Source: GCA-002726655 sp046582185 (lineage in GTDB: Bacteria > Pseudomonadota > Gammaproteobacteria > Pseudomonadales > Azotimanducaceae). From it: a stretch of DNA of 64,000 bases. A program made the translations under genes and the position numbers. The stretch lies in assembly GCA_046582185.1 (NCBI GenBank), contig JAYGEX010000028.1:62001-126000 (forward strand). The letters run 5' to 3'. Position 1 is the first letter of the stretch; the number at the start of each line of letters is the position of its first letter. Of this stretch, positions 25,785-34,769 are shown in pieces. The notes beneath the pieces were generated by a model that made no database searches, was not told the DNA's origin, and saw only the letters and a list, made by a program, of their open reading frames with translations.

Positions 25785-25815
25785 AAAAAAAGGCCTCGAT
25801 GATTGAGGCCTTTTT
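25785..25815. terminator. Bidirectional rho-independent terminator
   Basis: AAAAAAAGGCCTC-GATGATT-GAGGCCTTTTT has an A-run on the left and a T-run on the right, so it can end both the DUF2909 transcript and the reverse-strand cox operon. Confidence 0.88.
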
Positions 25816-25830
25816 AATTGTCTTTAAACA

Positions 25831-25854
25831 ATTTATGGGCGGGAACTAACTACC
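25831..25854. repeat. Solo end of the TAGTTC repeat family (right-end type) at the coIII stop
   Basis: Its reverse complement matches the right end of copy B at 21 of 24 positions, including CCATAAAT. The TAG stop of the subunit III gene lies within it at the same position as the guaB stop in copy B. No partner end is found in the 100 bases on the other side. Confidence 0.45.
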
Positions 25855-26748
25855 AAGGACATAAACAAAGAGAAAGAGTCCCAGCCACACGACATCAACA
25901 AAGTGCCAATACCAGGATGCTGCTTCAAAGCCAAAGCAGTCATCTGCAGTGAAATGTCCCTTTATGGCTCGCCCTAACATTACCATTAGCATGAATGTTC
26001 CCAAGGTCACGTGAGCACCGTGGAAGCCGGTTAGCATAAAAAATGTTGTGCCATAAATACCAGCATTCAAGGTTAAGCCCAGCGCATGATATGCATGGTA
26101 GTACTCATAGGCTTGAACAAAGAGGAAAATAATTCCCAGTGCAACGGTGAGCGCTAACCAGTTTACGATCTTCTTGCGGTCATTTTCCTTAATGCCATGG
26201 TGGGCGAACGTTACCGTAACACTAGAAGTGACAAGAAGAGCGGTATTGATCAAAGGAAGCCCCCATGGAGACATTACTTCCTTGGCACCAGGGAAAAGAG
26301 ATGGGTCCGGGTTATTCAGCAATGGCCATTCAGGTGTGTAATCCGGCCACAACATGCCACTGGGACCGCGATCACCTTCACCGCCAATCCAGCCAACCAC
26401 AAAGACCCGAATATAGAACAAGGCACCGAAGAAGGCACCGAAGAACATAACCTCGGAAAAGATAAACCAGCTCATGCCCCAGACGTAGGAGCGATTCATC
26501 TGCGCGCTGTAAAGTTTAGCGTGATTCTCTTCTATGACTTTGCTGAACCAGAAGAACAGGGTCACCGCAAGAATCAGCCCACCTATGGACATGATGGTAT
26601 TGCTTAAACCTGTCCCGGTTCCCGCCGTCAGATCATTCAGCATATTTCCAAAACCCATTACAGTCAGGAATATACCTATCGATGCAAATATAGGAAATGC
26701 GCTATTATGCGGTACATAATAGCTTTCGTATGCTTCTTCAGTGGACAT
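25846..26748 (-). CDS. coIII: Cytochrome c oxidase subunit III
   Basis: 300-residue membrane subunit of the caa3/aa3 heme-copper oxidase, with seven hydrophobic segments. Family signatures are the conserved Glu-containing WFIFSEVMFFGAFFGAL, LTGFHGAHVTLGTF and the C-terminal WHFVDVVWLGLF. ATG 26748 has GGAGAAAAAT before it and was preferred to an upstream start at 26763. It is the last structural gene of the operon ctaC-ctaD-ctaG-coIII. Confidence 0.96.
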   Translation of the reverse strand: MSTEEAYESYYVPHNSAFPIFASIGIFLTVMGFGNMLNDLTAGTGTGLSNTIMSIGGLILAVTLFFWFSKVIEENHAKLYSAQMNRSYVWGMSWFIFSEVMFFGAFFGALFYIRVFVVGWIGGEGDRGPSGMLWPDYTPEWPLLNNPDPSLFPGAKEVMSPWGLPLINTALLVTSSVTVTFAHHGIKENDRKKIVNWLALTVALGIIFLFVQAYEYYHAYHALGLTLNAGIYGTTFFMLTGFHGAHVTLGTFMLMVMLGRAIKGHFTADDCFGFEAASWYWHFVDVVWLGLFLFVYVLGS

Positions 26749-26779
26749 ATTTTTCTCCATCAAAAATTGTTCATCAAGC

Positions 26780-27430
26780 TCAGTTAACGGCGAGCTCTAG
26801 CTGATTTTTTGTTTCGCTGTTACTTATGGTAGTTCGTGTAGTCGTGCTTGTAACTGGACTTGTAATTGTTCGTGTGTCGGCTTTTGTACCGGTCGTTTCA
26901 AATTTGCCAGTCACATCGAAGATCGTGTATGACAGCGTCAAGGTATTCACGTCTTTTGGCAGATTAGGGTCAATGATAAACCGCAACGGCATGTTCATCT
27001 CTTCACCTTCGGCAAGCTGCTGCTGTTCAAAGCAGAAGCACTCCGTTTTATGCAAATATTCCGCAGCATGGAACGGCGTTACGCTGGGTATTGCCTGCGC
27101 CACAATTGTTCTATCGGTTGGATTACGAACATAAAACGCCGTTGAAGTAAGTTCACCAGGATGAACTTTCAGTATTCGCTTGATCGGCCTGAACTCCCAG
27201 GGCATGTTGGCATTATTGTTAGTCAGGAACTGTATAGTCACTGTTCGTTCCAGATCAACCACTTGCGCATCGGCTGCCGTATACTGCCCGGCAGTCTTGC
27301 CATTGGCACCAGTAATATCACAATAGATGTCATAGAGCGGTACCAGGGCAAAGCCAAATGCAAACATACCGACGACTACGCCAAGGAGGCGTAGCACCAG
27401 TCGTTTGTCTTTGATCGCTGTCTGCTGCAT
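26780..27430 (-). CDS. ctaG: Cytochrome c oxidase assembly protein CtaG/COX11
   Basis: Copper chaperone for the CuB site of subunit I. 216 residues: one membrane anchor (LRLLGVVVGMFAFGFALVPLY) and a periplasmic beta domain with the copper-binding ECFCFEQQ motif. The C-terminus is unusual: after the domain there is a tail of about 40 residues very rich in Thr and Ser, which looks disordered. It lies between ctaD and coIII, the normal place. Confidence 0.94.
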   Translation of the reverse strand: MQQTAIKDKRLVLRLLGVVVGMFAFGFALVPLYDIYCDITGANGKTAGQYTAADAQVVDLERTVTIQFLTNNNANMPWEFRPIKRILKVHPGELTSTAFYVRNPTDRTIVAQAIPSVTPFHAAEYLHKTECFCFEQQQLAEGEEMNMPLRFIIDPNLPKDVNTLTLSYTIFDVTGKFETTGTKADTRTITSPVTSTTTRTTISNSETKNQLELAVN

Positions 27431-27440
27431 ATTTATCCGT

Positions 27441-29039
27441 TCAACCGTGCGCTTCTTTCAGACTTTCCGGAGGCGTAGTGAAGGTGTGATATGGCGCAGG
27501 GGAGGGCAGTGTCCATTCCAGGCCATGTGCTCCTTCCCATACCTGATCAGTTGCCTTCTTTCCGCCCATGATGGTCTTGATCACAATGAACAGGAACAGA
27601 AGCTGGCTGAATCCAAACAGGAATGCGCCTATGCTCGAAACCATATTGTAGTCGGCGAATTGCAAGGCGTAGTCAGGGATACGACGAGGCATGCCCGCCA
27701 AACCTACAAAATGCTGCGGGAAGAACAATACATTGACGCCAATAAAGGATAACCAGAAATGGACCTTGCCAAGCGTCTCGTCATACATATTTCCAGTCCA
27801 TTTGGGTATCCAGTAATAGACGGCGGCCATAATGGAAAACAATGAACCCGGTACCAATACATAGTGGAAGTGAGCCACGACAAAGTAAGTATCATGATAT
27901 TGGAAGTCGGCAGGCGTCAGCGCGAGCATCAGACCGGACAGGCCGCCAATGGTAAACAAGATAACAAAGGCAATGGCAAACAGCATGGGTGTTTCGAAGG
28001 TCATCGAACCACGCCACATTGTGGCTACCCAGTTGAATACCTTTACTCCCGTCGGTACAGCAATCAGCATGGTTGCGTACATAAAGTAGAGCTCACCGGC
28101 GATTGGGATACCAACAGTAAACATGTGGTGAGCCCAGACGATGAAGGACAGGAATGCAATAGATGCGGTTGCATAGACCATTGAGTCGTAGCCAAACAGA
28201 CGCTTCCTCGCGAATGTAGGAATGATGGCAGAGACCACGCCAAAGGCCGGCAAGATCATAATGTATACTTCAGGATGACCGAAGAACCAGAACACATGCT
28301 GGAACAGTACTGGATCGCCGCCGCCTGCCGCACTAAAGAACGCGGTACCGAAGTGAATGTCCATCAACATCATGGTTACAACGCCCGCTAGTACAGGCAT
28401 AACAGCAATCAGTAAGTAAGCGGTGATCAACCATGTCCAGACAAAGAGAGGCATCTGCATCAATTTCATGCCAGGAGCACGCAGGTTAAGAATCGTTACA
28501 ACAATATTGATCGCTCCCATGATGGAAGAAATACCCAAGAGGTGAATAGAGAATATAAAGAAGGTGACACTTGGGGGTGCATACTCGGTAGATAGCGGCG
28601 CGTAGAATGTCCAGCCAAAGTTTGGCGCGCCACCTTCCATAAAAAAGGTGCTGGCTAACATGGAGAATGCAAATGGCAGTATCCAGAAGCTATAGTTGTT
28701 CATTCTTGGCATCGCCATATCCGGGGCGCCAATCATCATAGGTACCAGCCAGTTAGCCAATCCGACAAAGGCCGGCATAATCGCGCCAAACACCATGATC
28801 AAGCCGTGCATGGTGGTCAACTGATTAAAAAATTCTGGCTCTATCAACTGCAGACCAGGCTGGAATAGTTCAGCTCTGATCAGCAAGGCCAGGCTGCCAC
28901 CAATAAGAAACATGGTAAAACTGAGCCATAGATAAAGTGTTCCAATATCCTTATGGTTGGTCGTTAATACCCATCGCATGATGCCTTTATCAGGGCCGTG
29001 GTGGTGATCTTCGTGATGTTCTTCAATAACTTCGCTCAT
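27441..29039 (-). CDS. ctaD: Cytochrome c oxidase subunit I
   Basis: Catalytic heme-copper subunit, 532 residues and twelve membrane helices. The low-spin heme ligand is in TTMHGLIMVFG, the CuB His-Tyr pair region in FGHPEVYIMILPAFG, the HH ligands in VWAHHMFTVG, and the heme a3/heme a ligands in DTYFVVAHFHYV. The intact EVY of helix VI and the D-channel region place it in the A-type (mitochondrial-like) family. It is second in the operon, after ctaC. Confidence 0.98.
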   Translation of the reverse strand: MSEVIEEHHEDHHHGPDKGIMRWVLTTNHKDIGTLYLWLSFTMFLIGGSLALLIRAELFQPGLQLIEPEFFNQLTTMHGLIMVFGAIMPAFVGLANWLVPMMIGAPDMAMPRMNNYSFWILPFAFSMLASTFFMEGGAPNFGWTFYAPLSTEYAPPSVTFFIFSIHLLGISSIMGAINIVVTILNLRAPGMKLMQMPLFVWTWLITAYLLIAVMPVLAGVVTMMLMDIHFGTAFFSAAGGGDPVLFQHVFWFFGHPEVYIMILPAFGVVSAIIPTFARKRLFGYDSMVYATASIAFLSFIVWAHHMFTVGIPIAGELYFMYATMLIAVPTGVKVFNWVATMWRGSMTFETPMLFAIAFVILFTIGGLSGLMLALTPADFQYHDTYFVVAHFHYVLVPGSLFSIMAAVYYWIPKWTGNMYDETLGKVHFWLSFIGVNVLFFPQHFVGLAGMPRRIPDYALQFADYNMVSSIGAFLFGFSQLLFLFIVIKTIMGGKKATDQVWEGAHGLEWTLPSPAPYHTFTTPPESLKEAHG

Positions 29040-29048
29040 CGTTTTCTC

Positions 29049-30191
29049 CTACTGGCCTTGGCTTAGCAATTCGTTAATTTTCTTGGGCTGAACCATGTCA
29101 CCCATGTCATTGCCCCAGGCATTCCTTTCGTATGTAATTACCGCGGCTACCTCTGCTGGATTCAGCTGCAGACCAAAGGCCTGCATTGCTGTTCCTGCCT
29201 TACCGTTTAAGACGATATTGATATGGTCTTCAATAGATCCGGCGGCGATACCACCAACCAGCGATGGAAACGCGGGTGGTATTCCCTGTCCATTTGGCTG
29301 ATGGCAAGTCACGCAAGTCTGGTTATAAATCTGCTCGCCAGTGGCCATCAGCTCATCCATGGTCCATTGCTTGCCAACGGTTTCGTACACCAATCTTGCT
29401 TCTTCCTGCTTTTCGAGCAGCCAGGCATCGTACTCATCCTGTTCTACGGCACGAACGACGATTGGCATAAAACCATGATCTTTACCGCAGAGCTCTGTGC
29501 ACTGACCTCTATATATGCCGGGCTCTTCAACAATTGCCCAGGATTCGTGGATAAAGCCAGGGATCGCGTCTTTCTTTACTGCAAAATCCGGTACCCACCA
29601 GGCGTGAATAACATCATTGGACGTGATGAGAAAACGGATTCGCTTATTTATTGGCACAACCAGAGGTTTGTCCACATCTAATAGATAGTGTTCTCTCTTG
29701 TTTACCAGGTTGTGAATCTCATCCAGGGGAGTGAGCAGGGCACTCATAAACTGGACTTCTTTGGTGGGGTCATCATTTAGATAAGTGTATTGCCACTTCC
29801 ACTGAAAACCTGTGACTTGAATATCGATGTCTGCATCGCCGGATTCATACATAGAGCGAAGCGTACTGGTCGCAGGTACCGCCAATACCACAAGGATTAC
29901 AACGGGAATGATGGTCCAGAGAATCTCAAGCTGAGTACTCTCGTGAAAACTAGCGGGCTCCGCGCCCAGAGATTTTCGGTGCATCAACATGGAGAAAATC
30001 ATGACGCCGAATACGACAATGCCAATCACGGTGCAAACCCAGAATACGATCATGTGTAAATCGTAGACTTCGCGACTGATCTGGGTGACCCCCTCCCGCA
30101 TATTCACCGCCGACCAATCACCCATCGCAATATTGCTAATCAGCAATAACGACAAAGCAACCAGCCATTTTAAGTGCCTCGCTCTAGCCAT
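29049..30191 (-). CDS. ctaC: Cytochrome c oxidase subunit II with fused cytochrome c (caa3 type)
   Basis: About 380 residues. A signal peptide and two membrane helices are followed by the CuA cupredoxin domain (CTELCGKDHGFMPI holds the CuA cysteines, His and Met) and then a C-terminal class I cytochrome c domain with CVTCHQPNGQGIPPAF. The fusion makes the complex caa3 type, taking electrons from a membrane or soluble cytochrome c. ATG 30191 with GGAG upstream is preferred to a longer frame reaching 30230. It is the first gene of the cox operon. Confidence 0.95.
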   Translation of the reverse strand: MARARHLKWLVALSLLLISNIAMGDWSAVNMREGVTQISREVYDLHMIVFWVCTVIGIVVFGVMIFSMLMHRKSLGAEPASFHESTQLEILWTIIPVVILVVLAVPATSTLRSMYESGDADIDIQVTGFQWKWQYTYLNDDPTKEVQFMSALLTPLDEIHNLVNKREHYLLDVDKPLVVPINKRIRFLITSNDVIHAWWVPDFAVKKDAIPGFIHESWAIVEEPGIYRGQCTELCGKDHGFMPIVVRAVEQDEYDAWLLEKQEEARLVYETVGKQWTMDELMATGEQIYNQTCVTCHQPNGQGIPPAFPSLVGGIAAGSIEDHINIVLNGKAGTAMQAFGLQLNPAEVAAVITYERNAWGNDMGDMVQPKKINELLSQGQ

Positions 30192-30335
30192 CTTAGAGAA
30201 ACTCCGTATTATAAAAGTGCAGAGATACACACAGCAGCTGTCTGTATCTGGTATTTTGTATTTGTTAAATGCTTCGAATCTACTTTTTGTTGTAAGTTTC
30301 GACTTGCCATTTTCGAATAGACCACAGGCTTCACA

Positions 30336-30361
30336 ACCGCTCCTACAGGGTGTAGAACGGT
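30336..30361. repeat. REP-like hairpin with TGTAGGAGCGG signature
   Basis: ACCGCTCCTACA-GGG-TGTAGAACGGT folds as an imperfect hairpin in the 255-bp gap between the cox operon and yheV. On the reverse strand CTGTAGGAGCGGTTGTG resembles the head of REP elements of Pseudomonas and relatives. Only one copy was seen in the window. Confidence 0.4.
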
Positions 30362-30446
30362 ATGAACCCGCAGAATACTTGCCGAAGCCCCCAAAAGCGA
30401 CGCAATTATATCAGTGACTCACCTTTTCTCAACCATATGGCCTTTA

Positions 30447-30686
30447 TTATTCAGGCTCTGAGCCAGAGGTATCAACAGAACCAATAATATGAACCGCGTG
30501 CCATTGTGAATCTCCCTTATCCGGGGATTCGCTTATCCCCAGGGTAAAGCCACATGAATTACAATGCTGCGATGCAGCGCCGCCCTGGCCAATGACATAA
30601 ATCTTGTCCAGCGCGCCGCAGGACGGACATTTGGCACCGGCAATATAGCGCCTCCTTTCCTTTGGGGGTTTTGGTGCATCTGCCAT
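30447..30686 (-). CDS. yheV: YheV-family zinc-ribbon protein
   Basis: 79 residues with a zinc ribbon formed by AKCPSCGALDK and QHCNSCGFTL (two CxxC pairs about 22 residues apart). The family often follows prlC; here the prlC stop is immediately before this ATG. A role is not established. A basic N-terminus (KPPKERRRY) could help nucleic-acid binding, by inference. Confidence 0.85.
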   Translation of the reverse strand: MADAPKPPKERRRYIAGAKCPSCGALDKIYVIGQGGAASQHCNSCGFTLGISESPDKGDSQWHAVHIIGSVDTSGSEPE

Positions 30687-32720
30687 CTACAGGATGCCTT
30701 CCTGTCTTAACAGTGCATCTACGCTGGGCTCTCGGCCACGAAATGCCACGAACAGATCCATCGCATCTCGCGAGCCACCTTGTTCCAGGACTGTGGACAG
30801 GAATTTCTCTCCTGTCTGGCGATTAAAAATACCATCTTCCACAAACTTTCCGAAAGCATCTGCAGACAAAACTTCGGCCCACTTGTAGCTGTAATAACCA
30901 GCCGAATAACCACCGCCAAAGATATGCGAAAATGCATGCTGGAAGCGATTGAATGAAGGTGCTGGTACAACCGCGACATCTTTGCGGACCGAATCAAGAA
31001 TTTCCTGAATCTGATTCTCTGCATTCTCATCAAATTCCACATGGAGCTGAAAATCAAACAGGGAAAACTCCAATTGGCGCACCATGCCCATCGCCGACTG
31101 GAAGTTCTTCGCTGCTAACATCTTATCCAGCAATTCATCCGGCAATGGCTCATCCGTCTTATAATGCCCAGAGATAAATTGCAGCGCCTCCCGCTGCCAA
31201 CACCAGTTCTCCATAAACTGGCTGGGAAGCTCGACTGCATCCCAGGCAACGCCATTAATACCCGATACACCGGCACAATCCATCTGCGTCATCATATGAT
31301 GAAGGCCGTGGCCGAACTCGTGGAATAAGGTAACAACCTCATTGTGAGTGAGCAACGCGGGATCATCTCCAAGGGGCTCCGTGAAGTTGCATGTCAGGTA
31401 AGCAACTGGTAACTGGATGCTGCCATCATTCTTCAAGCGTCGAACGCGACATTCATCCATCCAGGCGCCACCCTGCTTATTGGTTCTGGCATACAGATCC
31501 ATATAGAAGCGAGCCAGAGGTGCACCATCCTTATAAATGCAGTAGGTCTTGACGTCCTGATGCCAGGTTTCCATATCATCTACCTGTTTGATTTCAATAT
31601 CGTACAGACGACGAACAACCTCAAACATCCCGGCGGTCACTTTCGGCGCCGGAAAATACGGGCGCAATTCCTCATCGGAGATATCGAATTTCACCTTCTT
31701 CAGCTTCTCGGCAAAATAACTGAGGTCCCAGGGATTCACTTCTGCAACGCCATGCTTATCCAGGGCATATTTACATAATTCATCGAATTCCCCCTGGGCG
31801 ACGGATCGCGACTTATTGCTTAGCTCTCTCAGAAACGTAAAGACCTCATCGGTATTGTCTGCCATCTTCATTGCCAGGGATAGATGGGCAAAATTATCGA
31901 ATCCAAGTAGTGCCGCCTGTTCCTTGCGCAGCTTTAGAATATCCAGCATCAATGCAGAGTTGTCGAATTTTCCCGCCGATGGCCCTTGATCCGATGCCCT
32001 GGTCACAAATGCTTCATAGACTTCCTGACGCAGTTCAGAATTATCACAATAGGTCATTACAGGCAGGTAACTAGGCATATCAAGCGTGAGCAAATAGCCA
32101 TCTTCGCCCCTTTGATCTGCTGTTTGCTTGAGCAACGCCAGGGCATTATCAGGCAGTCCTTTTAACTCTGCCGCCTCGACAATCAACTTGCTCCATGCAC
32201 CATTTGCATCCAGGACATTATCACTGAACCTAGATGACAACTCTGCTAACTGTTTACTAATGTCGGCAAATCGCTGCTTTTCTGCAACATTCAGATCAAT
32301 ACCCGACAAACGAAATTCTCTTAGCGCATTGTCGATGACCTTCCCCTGGGCAATCGTTAGATCTTTGGATTGCCTGGATTCAGAGAGCTCCTTATAGGCC
32401 TGAAATAGCTGTAGGTTCTGACCCATCTCCGTGCTGTATTCGCTAAGTTTTGGCAAGCACTCGTTATATACCTTTCTCAGATCATCAGAATTAACAAGCG
32501 AATTCATATGACTTACCGGTGACCAGGCTTGATTCAATTTATCTTCAAGTTCATCCCGAGCCTGAATCAATCCGTCCCAGCTATTTTCACCTGAGTCCAG
32601 AATTACTTGTATCCCCGAACGGCACTCGTCCAACAAGTTATCTATCGCTGGTTGTACGTCATCAGCGCTGATTGTCTTAAATGGTGGCAGGATATTTTCA
32701 AGCATTAATGAATTAGTCAT
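30687..32720 (-). CDS. prlC: Oligopeptidase A (M3 metallopeptidase)
   Basis: 677-residue cytoplasmic zinc peptidase that degrades short peptides, including cleaved signal peptides. The active site TLFHEFGHGLHH (HExxH-type) is near residue 460, with the downstream Glu in ELPSQFMENW. The YSAGYYSYKWAEVLSADAF region near the C-terminus is typical. It precedes yheV on the same strand with no gap; aroE lies upstream, 36 bases away. Confidence 0.97.
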   Translation of the reverse strand: MTNSLMLENILPPFKTISADDVQPAIDNLLDECRSGIQVILDSGENSWDGLIQARDELEDKLNQAWSPVSHMNSLVNSDDLRKVYNECLPKLSEYSTEMGQNLQLFQAYKELSESRQSKDLTIAQGKVIDNALREFRLSGIDLNVAEKQRFADISKQLAELSSRFSDNVLDANGAWSKLIVEAAELKGLPDNALALLKQTADQRGEDGYLLTLDMPSYLPVMTYCDNSELRQEVYEAFVTRASDQGPSAGKFDNSALMLDILKLRKEQAALLGFDNFAHLSLAMKMADNTDEVFTFLRELSNKSRSVAQGEFDELCKYALDKHGVAEVNPWDLSYFAEKLKKVKFDISDEELRPYFPAPKVTAGMFEVVRRLYDIEIKQVDDMETWHQDVKTYCIYKDGAPLARFYMDLYARTNKQGGAWMDECRVRRLKNDGSIQLPVAYLTCNFTEPLGDDPALLTHNEVVTLFHEFGHGLHHMMTQMDCAGVSGINGVAWDAVELPSQFMENWCWQREALQFISGHYKTDEPLPDELLDKMLAAKNFQSAMGMVRQLEFSLFDFQLHVEFDENAENQIQEILDSVRKDVAVVPAPSFNRFQHAFSHIFGGGYSAGYYSYKWAEVLSADAFGKFVEDGIFNRQTGEKFLSTVLEQGGSRDAMDLFVAFRGREPSVDALLRQEGIL

Positions 32721-32756
32721 TCTCTTTCCCTCTACTAATAATTAAACACTGGCACC

Positions 32757-33584
32757 CTACAGACTCTTTCGTAAAGCTGCGATAACCGGTGCTGTTTCAA
32801 CTTCCTTTGAAAACCAATGCCTAAATGATAACGCCGCCTGCTCCACCAGCATGCCGAGGCCATCTGCAATGTCACCGCCTGAAATCTGCCGGAACCATTG
32901 GTTAAACGTTGTAATCGAAGAGCCATATATCATATCGTAACATCGCGTCTGTTGACCGATGGCAAATTCAGGGAGCAGGGCATTGTCCGTCATGGGTGCG
33001 CTCAAACCTGCTGAAGTGCCATTAATGACAAGATCGTAGGACTCCTCCAGCTGGTTTTTTTGAACCGCCTGCACTCGAACATCTGCAATGTTTTGAGCAA
33101 TGATATTAGCCCGTTGATAGGTTCGGTTGAAGATGTGAATACTGACGGGCAAGGCCGCCAATAAATCCGGAACAACACCTCTGACGGCACCACCGGCGCC
33201 AAGCACCAGCACTCGCATATCCTTGATCTGCCAGCCGAGATTGGTAGTGAGATCTCGAACCAAGCCAGGGCCGTCCGTATTATCGCCCCGGGTGAGGCCA
33301 TCTTTCATCATTGTTATGGTATTAACCGCTTCACAGGCGGCAGCTGTATCTGAACAAGACGTTGCAAACAGATAAGCATCTCTCTTACACGGCAAAGTGA
33401 TATTAAAGCCGCGATATCCCTCTCGCACCAGGCGTTTCGCGATGTTATTAAAGTCACCAGCCTTAATCTCGATCTTTTCATAGTTAATACTGATTCCAGC
33501 CTGTCTTGCAAAGGCACCATGAATCTCTGGTGAGCGGCTATGGGCAATCGGCTGGCCAAGAACAGCTAACTTATACTCACTCAT
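32757..33584 (-). CDS. aroE: Shikimate dehydrogenase
   Basis: NADPH-dependent reduction of 3-dehydroshikimate, in aromatic amino acid synthesis. 275 residues. The shikimate site SRSPEIHGAFA, the catalytic Lys in ITLPCKRDAY, the dinucleotide-binding loop VLGAGGAVRGV and the C-terminal DGLGMLVEQAA are all present. Its start overlaps the tsaC stop by four bases, so tsaC-aroE are coupled. Confidence 0.96.
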   Translation of the reverse strand: MSEYKLAVLGQPIAHSRSPEIHGAFARQAGISINYEKIEIKAGDFNNIAKRLVREGYRGFNITLPCKRDAYLFATSCSDTAAACEAVNTITMMKDGLTRGDNTDGPGLVRDLTTNLGWQIKDMRVLVLGAGGAVRGVVPDLLAALPVSIHIFNRTYQRANIIAQNIADVRVQAVQKNQLEESYDLVINGTSAGLSAPMTDNALLPEFAIGQQTRCYDMIYGSSITTFNQWFRQISGGDIADGLGMLVEQAALSFRHWFSKEVETAPVIAALRKSL

Positions 33585-34153
33585 TTTGTCGCTGCCCTGA
33601 CAATCACGCCTGTACTGATGTCCCTCAGTTCGCTTGCGCCGCGACTGCTACCAAGTTCTCCAGGTAATATGCAATCAACGCCACTTCCAAAATACCTTCT
33701 CACCTGCAGGCTATTAAGGGCTGCAGGCCTGCCGGACGGATTTGCGGATGTGGATACCAGCGGAGAGTTCAGATGATCACACAAGTCCCGAATCAGCGGG
33801 TGAGCGGATACCCTGATGGCAACCGTTGAGTGTTCCCCTCTAATCCAGAGAGGGCAATAACCATTGTCCGGCAGGAGATAGGTTACTGCACTCGGCCATA
33901 CCCGCTCCATTTCAGCCAGTGCTTCATGGGGAAGTTCGCTTATATAGGGTGCAAACTGCTCAATAGATGATCCAACGAGAATCAAGCCCTGCTTCCAGGA
34001 TCGGTTCTTCAAGGACAGTATTCTGGTAACAGCACTCAGGCTCTCCGGCAAACAGCCAAGCCCCCAAACACCTTCTGTAGGATATGCGATAACGCCATCT
34101 TGATAGATGAGATTTACCAGATAGTTGCGCTTCCAGCCCAGACCTCTGAACAT
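33581..34153 (-). CDS. tsaC: L-threonylcarbamoyladenylate synthase TsaC
   Basis: Makes threonylcarbamoyl-AMP for the t6A modification at A37 of ANN-decoding tRNAs. 190 residues of the YrdC/Sua5 fold, with the substrate-binding YPTEGVWGLGC, the LKNRSWKQGLILV strand and SPLVSTSANPSG. ATG 34153 overlaps the purE stop (TGATG), which fixes the start against the TTG one codon upstream. Confidence 0.94.
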   Translation of the reverse strand: MFRGLGWKRNYLVNLIYQDGVIAYPTEGVWGLGCLPESLSAVTRILSLKNRSWKQGLILVGSSIEQFAPYISELPHEALAEMERVWPSAVTYLLPDNGYCPLWIRGEHSTVAIRVSAHPLIRDLCDHLNSPLVSTSANPSGRPAALNSLQVRRYFGSGVDCILPGELGSSRGASELRDISTGVIVRAATK

Positions 34154-34656
34154 CAACTGGCATCCAGATTCAGGTCTCGATTTTTTTGCCGGATAGCTTC
34201 CGCATTCGCTGCACGCTCCGCTTCCAGTGCAAGCTTCAATTCATCGTCATTTGTCGCCAACATCTGTACCGCCAGATAGGCCGCATTTTTGGCGCCTGAC
34301 TTGCCGATCGCGACACAGGCGACGGGTATACCGCCAGGCATCTGAACGGTAGAAAGCAAAGCATCTATTCCCTGAAGCGGGCCGGAATCAATTGGAATTC
34401 CGATCACGGGCCTCACCGTTTGCGCAGCAACTGCACCAGCCAAATGTGCTGCAAGACCTGCTGCGGCAATAAATACAGCGCATCCTCGCTGCTCTGCATC
34501 CCTCACAAAATCTCTGGTATCTTCTGGCGTCCTGTGGGCAGAAGTGATTCGGACCTCATACTTAACCCCGAATTTATCAAGCAATTCGGTGCAGGATTTC
34601 ATCACTGGCAGATCCGAATCGGAACCCATTACAATCGCAACAAAAACATCAGACAT
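34153..34656 (-). CDS. purE: N5-carboxyaminoimidazole ribonucleotide mutase
   Basis: Class I PurE, converting N5-CAIR to CAIR in purine synthesis. 167 residues with GSDSDLPVM, the active-site SAHRTPE, and the glycine-rich AGLAAHLAGAVAAQT. Its usual partner purK is not adjacent in this window. It leads a purE-tsaC-aroE run with overlapping ends. Confidence 0.96.
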   Translation of the reverse strand: MSDVFVAIVMGSDSDLPVMKSCTELLDKFGVKYEVRITSAHRTPEDTRDFVRDAEQRGCAVFIAAAGLAAHLAGAVAAQTVRPVIGIPIDSGPLQGIDALLSTVQMPGGIPVACVAIGKSGAKNAAYLAVQMLATNDDELKLALEAERAANAEAIRQKNRDLNLDAS

Positions 34657-34702
34657 TTTTCTTCACCTTGCAAAAGGAAACGGACGTTACTCCACTATCC
34701 CC

Positions 34703-34729
34703 GTCCTTTCAATACAGGTCCTTTCAATA
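34703..34729 (+). repeat. Short direct repeat between purE and dprA
   Basis: GTCCTTTCAATA occurs twice with a 15-bp period, then a degenerate TTCTTTCATT follows. It lies in the promoter-side region of purE; the role is unknown. Confidence 0.45.
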
Positions 34730-34769
34730 TTCTTTCATTGGGTGAATTTATTTACGATCACCCCTGCAC

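Noticed and set aside
22428..25854. Composite transposon carrying cytochrome-oxidase assembly genes as a firm call
   Set aside because: Only two solo half-ends are present, with no target duplication or transposase; kept as a low-interest observation.
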